Positions 6,679-12,146 of a stretch of 12,146 bases of DNA are shown here, piece after piece. The first letter of the stretch is position 1, and every line of letters begins with the position of its first letter. Origin of the DNA: Rhizobacter sp. (GTDB lineage Bacteria > Pseudomonadota > Gammaproteobacteria > Burkholderiales > Burkholderiaceae_C); NCBI GenBank assembly GCA_014380155.1, contig JACMKJ010000609.1, positions 1-12,146 on the forward strand, in the 5' to 3' direction. Under the pieces are notes generated by a model. That model did not search any database. It saw only the letters and a program-made list of their open reading frames with translations, and was not told where the DNA came from. A program made the translations under genes and the position numbers.

Positions 6679-7808
6679 CCCCTCGCATGCCCACACTCGA
6701 CGACCCCCTGCACGACCGCGAAGTCGGCTCGCGCGACAGCACGCTCGACACCACCCGCATCGACGACACGCGCATCGGTGCCGTGCGCCCGCTCATCACC
6801 CCGGCACTGCTGCAAGAGCGTGTGCCGGTGCGCGACAACACGCTCGCGCTGGTGGAGAGCAGCCGCAACGCCATCGCCCGCGTGCTGCACGGGCAGGACG
6901 ATCGTTTGATCGTGGTCGTGGGCCCGTGCTCCATCCACGACCACGACCAGGCGATCGACTATGGCCGGCGCCTCAAGGCCGCGGCCGACGAGTTGCAGGG
7001 TGACCTGCTGATCGTGATGCGCGCCTACTTCGAGAAGCCGCGCACCACCGTTGGCTGGAAGGGCTACATCAACGACCCGCACCTCGACGGCAGCTTCGCC
7101 ATCAACGAAGGGCTGGAGCGCGCACGCCGCCTGTTGCTGGAGCTGACCACGCTCGGCCTGCCCACCGGCACCGAGTTCCTCGACCTGCTGAGCCCGCAGT
7201 ACATCGCCGACCTCATCGCCTGGGGCGCCATCGGCGCGCGCACCACCGAAAGCCAGAGCCACCGACAGCTCGCCTCGGGTTTGAGCTGCCCGGTGGGCTT
7301 CAAGAACGGCACCGACGGCAGCATCAAGGTGGCAGCCGACGCCGTGCTCGCCGCACAGGCGCCGCACGCCTTCATGGGCATGACCAAGATGGGTGTGGCC
7401 GCCATCTTCGAGACCCGCGGCAACGCCGACTGCCACGTGATCCTGCGTGGCGGCAAAACCCCCAACTACGACGCCGCCCAAGTGGCCGCGAGCTGCGACG
7501 CCTTGCGTGCCGCCGGCTTGAGGGAGCAGGTGATGATCGACGTGTCGCACGGCAACAGCAGCAAGCAGCACCAGCGGCAAGTGACGGTGGCGCACGACGT
7601 CGCCACACAGATCGCGGCAGGCGAGCGCCGCATCACCGGCGTGATGATCGAGAGCCACCTCGAAGAAGGCCGGCAGGACCTGACACCCGGCGTGCCTCTC
7701 AAGCGCGGCGTGTCGATCACCGATGCGTGTATCAGCTTTGCGCAGACGGTGCCGGTGTTGCAGGGCCTGGCCCAGGCAGTGCGCGCGCGGCGCAGCCGGG
7801 CCGCTTGA
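6675..7808 (+). CDS. aroG: 3-deoxy-7-phosphoheptulonate (DAHP) synthase, class I
   Basis: Condenses phosphoenolpyruvate with erythrose-4-phosphate, the first step of the shikimate pathway. 377 residues. It aligns by eye with E. coli AroG at a constant offset of 24: metal ligands Cys85 (GPCSIHD), His292 (DVSHGNSS), Glu326 (MIESHLEEG) and Asp350 (SITDACIS) match AroG C61, H268, E302 and D326. KPRTTVGWKGYINDPH and GARTTESQ-HRQLASGLSCPVG (one residue varies) are also present. The extra N-terminal 24 residues are polar. At the AroG Ser211 position there is Gly235, as I recall for Tyr-sensitive AroF, so feedback specificity is open and the symbol could equally be aroF. The start ATG overlaps the DoxX stop (ATGA); ATG at 6687 is an alternative. 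Its placement behind a DoxX gene rather than other aro genes suggests a housekeeping isozyme outside an aromatic operon. Confidence 0.95.
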   Translation: MTPRMPTLDDPLHDREVGSRDSTLDTTRIDDTRIGAVRPLITPALLQERVPVRDNTLALVESSRNAIARVLHGQDDRLIVVVGPCSIHDHDQAIDYGRRLKAAADELQGDLLIVMRAYFEKPRTTVGWKGYINDPHLDGSFAINEGLERARRLLLELTTLGLPTGTEFLDLLSPQYIADLIAWGAIGARTTESQSHRQLASGLSCPVGFKNGTDGSIKVAADAVLAAQAPHAFMGMTKMGVAAIFETRGNADCHVILRGGKTPNYDAAQVAASCDALRAAGLREQVMIDVSHGNSSKQHQRQVTVAHDVATQIAAGERRITGVMIESHLEEGRQDLTPGVPLKRGVSITDACISFAQTVPVLQGLAQAVRARRSRAA

Positions 7809-7838
7809 TCCGCCTCCATCACCCACCGATTGCCCCAC

Positions 7839-8462
7839 GTGCAAGAACTCCCCAGCTTCATCACCAACTCACCCGCCGCCACGCTGTTGCTCGCCGCGAT
7901 GGTGATCGCGAGCCTCGTCGGCCTCTACGTGGCACCGGGCTGGCTCGACCGCAATCTGTTTCGGCCGCACTGGCTGTTGCCGCGCCGGGAGTACCCCACG
8001 CTGATCACCAGCGCGTTTCTTCACGCCGACCTGCCGCACCTGCTCTTCAACGCCTTCACCTTCTGGGCGTTCGGCTTTTCGCTGGAGCGCGCCATGGGCA
8101 CGCCGGGCTTCGTCGCGCTCTACTTCTTCGGCTTGCTGGTGAGCGACCTGGGCACCTTCTTCCGGCACCGTGACAACCCGGTCTACCAGTGCCTGGGCGC
8201 GTCGGGCGCGATCCTCGCGGTGCTGTTCGCGTCGATCCTCTACTTCCCCTCGGCCAGCCTGTTCATTCTTCCAGTCCCGGTGCCCATCCCTGCGCCCTTG
8301 TTCGCGGTGGGCTACCTGGCCTACAGCTACTACGCGTCACGCCAGGGCCGGGGCCGCATCAACCACGACGCACACCTGTCGGGCGCACTCGCCGGCATCG
8401 CCTTCGTGGCGGTGACGGCGCCCGAGGTGCTGGGCGACGCGTTTCGCCATTTCATGGGCTGA
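7839..8462 (+). CDS. Rhomboid family intramembrane serine protease
   Basis: 207 residues, a compact six-helix rhomboid. Active-site elements are intact: HADLPHLLFN (H-x4-H-x3-N, oxyanion residues near 62-71), GASG with nucleophile Ser122, and NHDAHLSGALAG with His179 in the last core helix. It would cleave membrane proteins within the inner membrane; substrates are unknown. Hydrophobic segments lie around 13-31, 60-80, 88-105, 117-136, 147-165 and 178-196. The start is uncertain: GTG at 7839 is chosen, TTG at 7830 is the alternative, and neither has an SD; the next ATG is already inside helix 1. It follows DAHP synthase by 30 bases and precedes the SUI1 gene by 7, so it is probably co-transcribed with both. 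Confidence 0.9.
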   Translation: MQELPSFITNSPAATLLLAAMVIASLVGLYVAPGWLDRNLFRPHWLLPRREYPTLITSAFLHADLPHLLFNAFTFWAFGFSLERAMGTPGFVALYFFGLLVSDLGTFFRHRDNPVYQCLGASGAILAVLFASILYFPSASLFILPVPVPIPAPLFAVGYLAYSYYASRQGRGRINHDAHLSGALAGIAFVAVTAPEVLGDAFRHFMG

Positions 8463-8469
8463 GGTTGCG

Positions 8470-8835
8470 ATGAACAAATCGTCGGGCAAGGGCGGTCTCG
8501 TTTATTCCACCGAAGGGGGCCACATGTGCCCCGACTGTCGGCAGGCGGTGTCGGCCTGCGTGTGCAAGCAGGCTGCTTCAACACCCGCCGCGGGCGACGG
8601 CAAGGTGCGCGTCAGCCGCGAGACCAAGGGCCGTGGCGGCAAGGCCGTGACGCTGGTTCGCGGGGCGCCGCTGGATGCTGCAGCGCTGCTGGCATTCGGC
8701 AAGCAGCTGCGCACCCACTGCGGCACGGGGGGCACGGTCAAAGAAGGCGTGATCGAGTTGCAGGGCGACCACTGCGAGCGGGTGATGGCGTACTTGCAGT
8801 TGCAGGGGTGGAAGGTGGTGCGGGCGGGAGGGTGA
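8470..8835 (+). CDS. yciH: SUI1/YciH family translation initiation factor (eIF1 homologue)
   Basis: 121 residues. The C-terminal SUI1 domain (about 46-120) is clear: VRVSRETKGRGGKAVTLVRG, then FGKQLRTHCGTGGTVKEGVI, ELQGDHCERVMAYLQLQGWK and VVRAGG, matching E. coli YciH in order. Related proteins bind the 30S subunit near the P site and are thought to influence start-codon fidelity. The N-terminus begins LVYSTEGGHMCPDC, with Cys20, 23, 30 and 32 (CPDC-x6-CVC) forming a probable small zinc knuckle that E. coli YciH lacks as I recall it. SD GAGG (8461-8464) sits 5 bases before the ATG. It is the last gene of the run, and its stop lies within a terminator-like hairpin. Confidence 0.93.
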   Translation: MNKSSGKGGLVYSTEGGHMCPDCRQAVSACVCKQAASTPAAGDGKVRVSRETKGRGGKAVTLVRGAPLDAAALLAFGKQLRTHCGTGGTVKEGVIELQGDHCERVMAYLQLQGWKVVRAGG

Positions 8836-8846
8836 CGGGCACCCTC
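8828..8846 (+). terminator. Hairpin at the end of the SUI1 gene, possible terminator without T-tract
   Basis: GAGGGTG (8828-8834) and CACCCTC (8840-8846) form a perfect 7-bp GC-rich stem with loop ACGGG; the SUI1 stop TGA (8833-8835) is inside it. No run of T follows, so it is not a canonical intrinsic terminator, but its location at the end of a four-gene run fits a pause or 3'-end-stabilising structure. Confidence 0.4.
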
Positions 8847-9401
8847 TGCAGGCGGCCTCGCCCATCGTTGACAACCTGACCACAGCCCCAGGACTCAAGC
8901 GCAAAGAAGCAAGGGTCACCGATGGCGCCGTCGACCTCACCATACAGGGTGAACCCATCGAAAGGCGAGAACGTGACCATCTTCAGACCCTGTGACGCAG
9001 GTCTGTGGGATGAAACGATGGCCTTCGGCCCCAAGCTCCACGGAACCGGCCCGATCCAGACTTGCCTTGACTTGCCGTCCACCGGTGGGCGTGACCGCGA
9101 AACGGCAGACGGTATGGCGATCCCTTATGGCTCCATTCGGCCAGGAGCAGTCCTATGGATCGCTACTCTCACTGTCTGCTCTGCTGGTTGCGGCTTCTGA
9201 CGCTCGGCGGCGGAACAGCTCTGGGAGCCCAAGCGTGAGCGAACATTGAGACCTGCCCTACAGACATGGCCATTGACCATCGGCGTTGGCTACGCCCATG
9301 TCTTCTTGCCGATGCCGCGTATGGCCGAATGATCTGACATCAGGATGTGATGCTGGCAGAAGAAGAGGGCGTGACGTGGCGGCGCACGGACTGGGCAGGG
9401 T
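8836..9401. other. Gene-free region between the SUI1 gene and the BACON lipoprotein gene
   Basis: 566 bases without a convincing gene, less GC-biased than its flanks and with mixed codon character in all frames. A minus-strand frame from a GTG at 9082 reads protein-like for about 70 residues (for example MVTFSPFDGFTLYGEVDG and PCFFALESWGCGQVVND) but then runs antisense into the SUI1 gene. A short plus-strand frame ending at about 9328 (LTIGVGYAHVFLPMPRMAE) also looks protein-like but is closed by a stop about 50 residues upstream. These may be eroded gene remnants. The region lies between convergent genes, so promoters are not expected here. Confidence 0.5.
8984..9005. repeat. Bulged hairpin in the gene-free region
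   Basis: CAGACCCTG (8984-8992) and CAGGTCTG (8998-9005) pair over 8 bp with one bulged C and a TGACG loop. No T-tract follows on either strand. It lies between convergent genes and could contribute to transcription end formation. Confidence 0.4.
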
Positions 9402-11144
9402 TTACGGCGGCGGCAGGCCGACAAACATGCCGTTGCCCAGGAGCCGCAGGCCATCGCTGGAGATCCGGAGCGATCCGGCTTGCCCGCCGAACGGTGAGGT
9501 GCCGAATGCCGGCCCGACCCACTGGAACTGCTCCGTGCCATCGAGTGCGTACAAGCGCAGGGTGTCGCCAGACACCGTGACATACCGACCGTCGGTGAGG
9601 AACTCGAGGTCGGTCGAAGCCATCGCTGGGTTGGGAGGGCCGCCATCCGTCCACGCCAGGCTTGTGCCGTTGAAGACTGCCTGCTTGAAGTTCATTCCGT
9701 TGTAGTAGCTGTGAATCACTTTACTGCCATTGGGATGAGGGGCGAAATCCAGCAGTGACGATGGGGGAGTCTCCGCTGGTGTTTGCGTGACGGAGGCGTA
9801 GACGCGGTTAGATGAGTTGGCGCGAAGCTGGATGCGTGAGGTGCTCAAAAACCCGCCGGTGATGCCCATGTCGGCCGAATAAATGACGCCGCTGCGAGCG
9901 GTCTCGAACGCGGTGTAGGCCCAGGCGTGAAAGCCAATCACCCGGCCGACCAGAGCACCGCTCTCCGCATTGAGGATCGGAGTGATGATCTGGCCGCCCC
10001 CGGACGGCTCATTCGCTTGGTTCAGCACCAGCACGGGTTGCCCAGCCACCCGCGAGAACACCATGTGCCCCGCCCTTCGGAGATACAGCGCGTTCGACCC
10101 GGGGAGTTGGCCGCTCACCTGAAAGGTATCGAGATCGATGATCGCAATGCCTGCGTCCGAGCCGCTTGCTCCTTTCATAGCAAAAAGCGTGCGACCGTCG
10201 TCACTGATGGTGAGCGAGGTGACCGCAACCGAGGGCAAGGTAATCGTGCCCACGCGTACACCTGTGTGGAAGTGCTGGGCAGCAATCGTGCTTCCGTACG
10301 CGACGTATACCAGTGGTCGAATCGGATCCGAAACCAAACGCGCTCCCCCAAAGGTCCCAAGAGGCTCGGCAAGTTGGGCGGCGGGTGCAGCGCTGCTCTT
10401 GAAGAAGCCGACGCGCACGGTCTCACCACTCACCGCTGTACTGCCGTTAGACCGCACCGTCACTGTCGCAAGGTACGCCCCATCTTCCAGGGTGGAGGGG
10501 TCAGCGGAAAGCATCAACGCCTCGCCGATGGAACCTGACGGCGTGACGCTCAGCCAAGCCGCATCGCTGCTGGCCACCCAGCCCGGAGACGTGCCAGTGG
10601 CCTCGCTGATGGTGACACTGTGGGACAAGCGTTGCGCACCGGGTACCGCAGCGAAGGCGATGCCACGCTCCGAGGCTTCGAGGAAGGGGGCTGGCGCGGC
10701 CGGCCTCACGGTGTAGGTCACGTTGACCTGCCGAGGGCTGCCAGCCGTTTGGCGGCTGCAGGCCGCGTCGTAGCAGGCGCGAACAGTAATGGTGTCGGTG
10801 TAAACGCCGGGGGACAGCCACGCGGAATACTTGGGCGTCACCGTGAGTTCGCCAGTGGTCTCACCGGTGGTCGAAAAAACTGACGTGTCGATGCCTTGAT
10901 CGGTGTACTCGATGAAGACAGTCACGGGGGATTGGACACCCGTCAGCGACCCCGGGATGGACTGCGACGGAATCTCATCGCCAATTTCGGCCTCGAATAC
11001 AAGGTTGCTACCCGCCACGGTCAAGGTGGCTTCAGGTGCACCGCTCCCACCGCCTCCACCGCCGCCGCAAGCGCCAAGAAACGCTGCAACCAGCAGCAAG
11101 ATTGACACGCGCAGGCCGCGCGCCGTTCTGATCGTCGATGCCAT
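9402..11144 (-). CDS. Lipoprotein with BACON domain and C-terminal beta-propeller-like region
   Basis: 580 residues, predicted to be secreted and lipid-anchored. The signal peptide MASTIRTARGLRVSILLLVA ends in the lipobox AFLGAC (Cys26), followed by seven Gly. An Ig-like domain (about 38-148) contains VRACYDAACS, whose Cys124/Cys129 could form a disulfide, and ends GSPRQVNVTYTVRP. A BACON domain follows (about 153-248) with the typical W-x-A-SS-D-A-AWLSVTPSG. From about 265 to the end there is a series of beta-rich units (TLFAMKGASGSDAGIAIIDL, GRYVTVSGDTLRLYALDG) consistent with a YVTN/WD-like propeller. BACON domains are thought to bind carbohydrate or mucin, but no activity can be assigned here. 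An excellent SD, GGGAGAGGG, lies just upstream of the ATG at 11144. The gene is isolated, with long spacers on both sides. Confidence 0.87.
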   Translation of the reverse strand: MASTIRTARGLRVSILLLVAAFLGACGGGGGGGSGAPEATLTVAGSNLVFEAEIGDEIPSQSIPGSLTGVQSPVTVFIEYTDQGIDTSVFSTTGETTGELTVTPKYSAWLSPGVYTDTITVRACYDAACSRQTAGSPRQVNVTYTVRPAAPAPFLEASERGIAFAAVPGAQRLSHSVTISEATGTSPGWVASSDAAWLSVTPSGSIGEALMLSADPSTLEDGAYLATVTVRSNGSTAVSGETVRVGFFKSSAAPAAQLAEPLGTFGGARLVSDPIRPLVYVAYGSTIAAQHFHTGVRVGTITLPSVAVTSLTISDDGRTLFAMKGASGSDAGIAIIDLDTFQVSGQLPGSNALYLRRAGHMVFSRVAGQPVLVLNQANEPSGGGQIITPILNAESGALVGRVIGFHAWAYTAFETARSGVIYSADMGITGGFLSTSRIQLRANSSNRVYASVTQTPAETPPSSLLDFAPHPNGSKVIHSYYNGMNFKQAVFNGTSLAWTDGGPPNPAMASTDLEFLTDGRYVTVSGDTLRLYALDGTEQFQWVGPAFGTSPFGGQAGSLRISSDGLRLLGNGMFVGLPPP

Positions 11145-11216
11145 TCACCCTCTCCCTCTTTCTTCTGAATCTTGGCAATGAGTCTTGATTTCTCCGCGAC
11201 TGCCTGCGACCGCATC

Positions 11217-11258
11217 GGAGGCTGCCGGCTGCAGATTAAATCATCTCTGCTCGCCTCC
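11217..11258 (-). promoter_or_regulatory. Two-part hairpin upstream of the BACON lipoprotein gene
   Basis: Outer arms GGAGGC (11217-11222) and GCCTCC (11253-11258) enclose inner arms GCAGA (11231-11235) and TCTGC (11246-11250) around an AT-rich loop containing TTAAATCA. It lies 73-114 bases upstream of the ATG at 11144, so on the minus strand it could be a 5'-leader structure or a protein-binding site. No known riboswitch fold was recognised. Confidence 0.35.
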
Positions 11259-11450
11259 CGCATTGCGTGATTTTCTGAATCGCAGCGGCGTTGATGTAGT
11301 CACCACGCTAAAAGATTCGCAACCGGCTGCGCAGCGGTCGGTCGAGATGCGCATGCGAACGAGGGCATTGGGTGGGGGGCGGTCTACCGAATCGCTGGCG
11401 CTTTTTGTTCGGAGTACGCATCGGCGCCAGCACCGTGCTGTGCTCATCCT

Positions 11451-11493
11451 CCTTCGACAAGGCCTTTTTTCGTCCTGAGCCGAGTCGAAGGGT
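11451..11493. repeat. Copy of a widespread intergenic hairpin repeat (CCTGAGCC/GTCGAAGG type)
   Basis: CGTCCTGAGCCGAGTCGAAGG (11471-11491) is a variant of a sequence I recall as dispersed in many bacterial genomes. CCTTCGAC (11451-11458) and GTCGAAGG (11484-11491) are exact reverse complements, giving an 8-bp stem around a 25-base loop. A short CCTT-CGAC-AAGG stem followed by TTTTTT (11465-11470) also resembles a weak plus-strand terminator, though no plus-strand gene ends here. The dispersed nature is from memory; only one copy is in this window. Confidence 0.65.
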
Positions 11494-11582
11494 CAGGCGA
11501 TCGAACTCTGGCTGAGGCACGTCGCTAGTCAGGCGGGCCTTGGAGCACGTCGCACGCCGAACCCCTCCGGCCGCTCGCCCTT

Positions 11583-12146
11583 TCAGTCGTCGCAGCCCTG
11601 CTTGTTGTCGTCTCGGTCCTTGCACGGCACCTCGCGGCATTTGCCACAACAAGGTGCGGGCGGCGGGCAGCAACGGTCGTCGATGCAGGGCTCGCAGCAG
11701 CAACGTGGCTTGGGCTGCGGCTTCGGCGCAGGCTTGGGCTTGTCGTCGTCGCAGCCTTCATCAGGCTCGGGCTCGCTCGGTGTGCAGCCGGGGCACGGTG
11801 CGTATTCCACGGCAGGAGCGTCCAGCGTCGGGTCGATCACAAAGCTCAGGCCGCCCACCACGATGCCTTCGGCGAGCACGAGCACGCTGATCGTCGTGGC
11901 GCCCGCATCGGCCAGCTCGGCCGCGCTGAAGTCGCGCCCGCTCAGCAGCACCGGGCGGATCTCGCGGGCATCGCGAGGGCCGAGCGTGAACGCACCGCCG
12001 CCCGGGTTGTTGAAGCGCATGGCCCAGCCGCCCGCGGCGAGCAACGGCGGCAGCACGGCGCGCACTTCCATGCGGGCGGTCTTAGCAAATGGGTTGTGCG
12101 CCCAGAACTTGCGGTTGCAGAACGCCGCCTCCAGCGCGCAGCGGCC
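11583..12146 (-). CDS. Uncharacterised protein with Ig-like end and cysteine-rich C-terminal tail, N-terminus outside window
   Basis: I do not recognise this protein. The frame is open to the window edge, adding 25 codons (GRCALEAAFCNRKFWAHNPF, then AKTAR) before the ATG at 12071, so that ATG is probably internal. About 187 residues are visible. Counting from that ATG, residues 1-85 look like a beta-sandwich of the NPF-x-R-MEVRAVLPP type, as in extracellular Ig-like or NEW3-like domains. Residues 93-162 form a low-complexity tail rich in Cys, Pro, Asp and Lys with 14 cysteines (93, 96, 107, 124-126, 129, 134, 135, 141, 142, 145, 150, 160), including CPGC, CCCEPC, CCPPPAPCC and a KPKPAPKPQPKP spacer. 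The tail could bind metal or form disulfide cross-links; that is inference. The stop TGA lies directly at 11583-11585 and no terminator is apparent. Confidence 0.65.
   Translation of the reverse strand, partial: GRCALEAAFCNRKFWAHNPFAKTARMEVRAVLPPLLAAGGWAMRFNNPGGGAFTLGPRDAREIRPVLLSGRDFSAAELADAGATTISVLVLAEGIVVGGLSFVIDPTLDAPAVEYAPCPGCTPSEPEPDEGCDDDKPKPAPKPQPKPRCCCEPCIDDRCCPPPAPCCGKCREVPCKDRDDNKQGCDD

Larger units (their letters stand above)
11145..11582. other. Spacer upstream of the BACON lipoprotein gene
   Basis: 438 bases with no supported gene. It should hold the promoter and leader of the minus-strand lipoprotein gene, and it contains a leader hairpin (11217-11258) and a repeat copy (11451-11493). 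No clear -35/-10 pair is seen on the minus strand. Open frames across it on both strands (for example one on the minus strand reading APMRTPNKKRQRFGRPPPTQ) have repeat-like, arginine-rich character and are not credible genes. Confidence 0.6.

Noticed and set aside
6546..7844. 432-codon minus-strand frame opposite DAHP synthase
   Set aside because: Shadow of a strongly conserved enzyme gene; the product is His/Ala/Gly-rich without a recognisable domain.
8738..9082. 114-codon minus-strand frame as an intact gene
   Set aside because: Its C-terminal third is antisense to the SUI1 gene and becomes low-complexity there, and the GTG start has no SD. Kept only as a possible remnant.
8922..9200. 92-codon plus-strand frame in the gene-free region
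   Set aside because: No SD, no recognisable motif and no protein-like codon bias; it overlaps a hairpin at 8984-9005.
11451..11470. Intrinsic terminator on the plus strand (CCTT-CGAC-AAGG then six T)
   Set aside because: The stem is only 4 bp and no plus-strand gene ends upstream of it; it is better explained as part of the repeat.
11308..11703. 131-codon minus-strand frame crossing the spacer and the 3' end of the Cys-rich gene
   Set aside because: Its middle (SGRKKALSKEDEHS) is the translated CCTGAGCC/GTCGAAGG repeat, a known source of spurious frames, and its start lies within the Cys-rich gene in another frame.

Overview
The window looks like chromosomal DNA of a high-GC betaproteobacterium, most likely order Burkholderiales (Rubrivivax/Methylibium/Rhizobacter-like). 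The reasons are strong G/C third-position codon use, lipoproteins with a Cys followed by a run of Gly, LysR/GST and DoxX/DAHP-synthase neighbourhoods, and intergenic repeats of a kind I associate with that order. The assignment is inference; no rRNA or marker gene is present. I see no tRNA, CRISPR array, transposase or phage gene.

Layout, left to right. (1) 1-1422, plus strand: the 3' part of a formamidase gene (fmdA) and an FmdB-type zinc-ribbon gene, separated by a hairpin-rich 100 bp spacer that resembles a dispersed repeat. (2) 1517-4114, plus: a large lipoprotein with two Ig-like Big_5-type domains and seven FG-GAP/VCBS repeats, probably a complete seven-bladed Ca-binding propeller. (3) 4133-6200: a minus-strand pair (beta-class glutathione S-transferase and an NTF2/SnoaL-like protein) transcribed divergently from a LysR regulator, with a clear T-N11-A site between them. 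(4) 6265-8835, plus: a tightly packed run of DoxX-like membrane protein, class I DAHP synthase (start overlapping the previous stop), rhomboid protease, and the SUI1/YciH translation factor. (5) 8836-9401: a gene-free stretch with hairpins and possibly eroded coding sequence. (6) 9402-11144, minus: a second lipoprotein with a BACON domain and a probable C-terminal propeller. (7) 11145-11582: a spacer with a 5'-leader hairpin and a copy of a widespread repeat containing CCTGAGCC/GTCGAAGG. (8) 11583-12146, minus: the C-terminal part of a protein cut by the window edge, with an Ig-like end and a tail holding 14 cysteines.

How the genes work together. FmdA releases formate and ammonia from formamide, and FmdB is its usual small partner. 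The GST/NTF2/LysR block is a typical self-regulated detoxification unit. The DoxX-DAHPS-rhomboid-SUI1 run looks co-transcribed but mixes aromatic amino acid entry, membrane proteolysis and translation fidelity. The two lipoproteins are unrelated cell-envelope proteins. I found no convincing new multi-gene system. The items most worth checking are the cysteine-rich tail, the overlapping hairpins upstream of fmdB, the perfect 12-bp hairpin inside the NTF2-like gene, and the operator-like site between GST and LysR.
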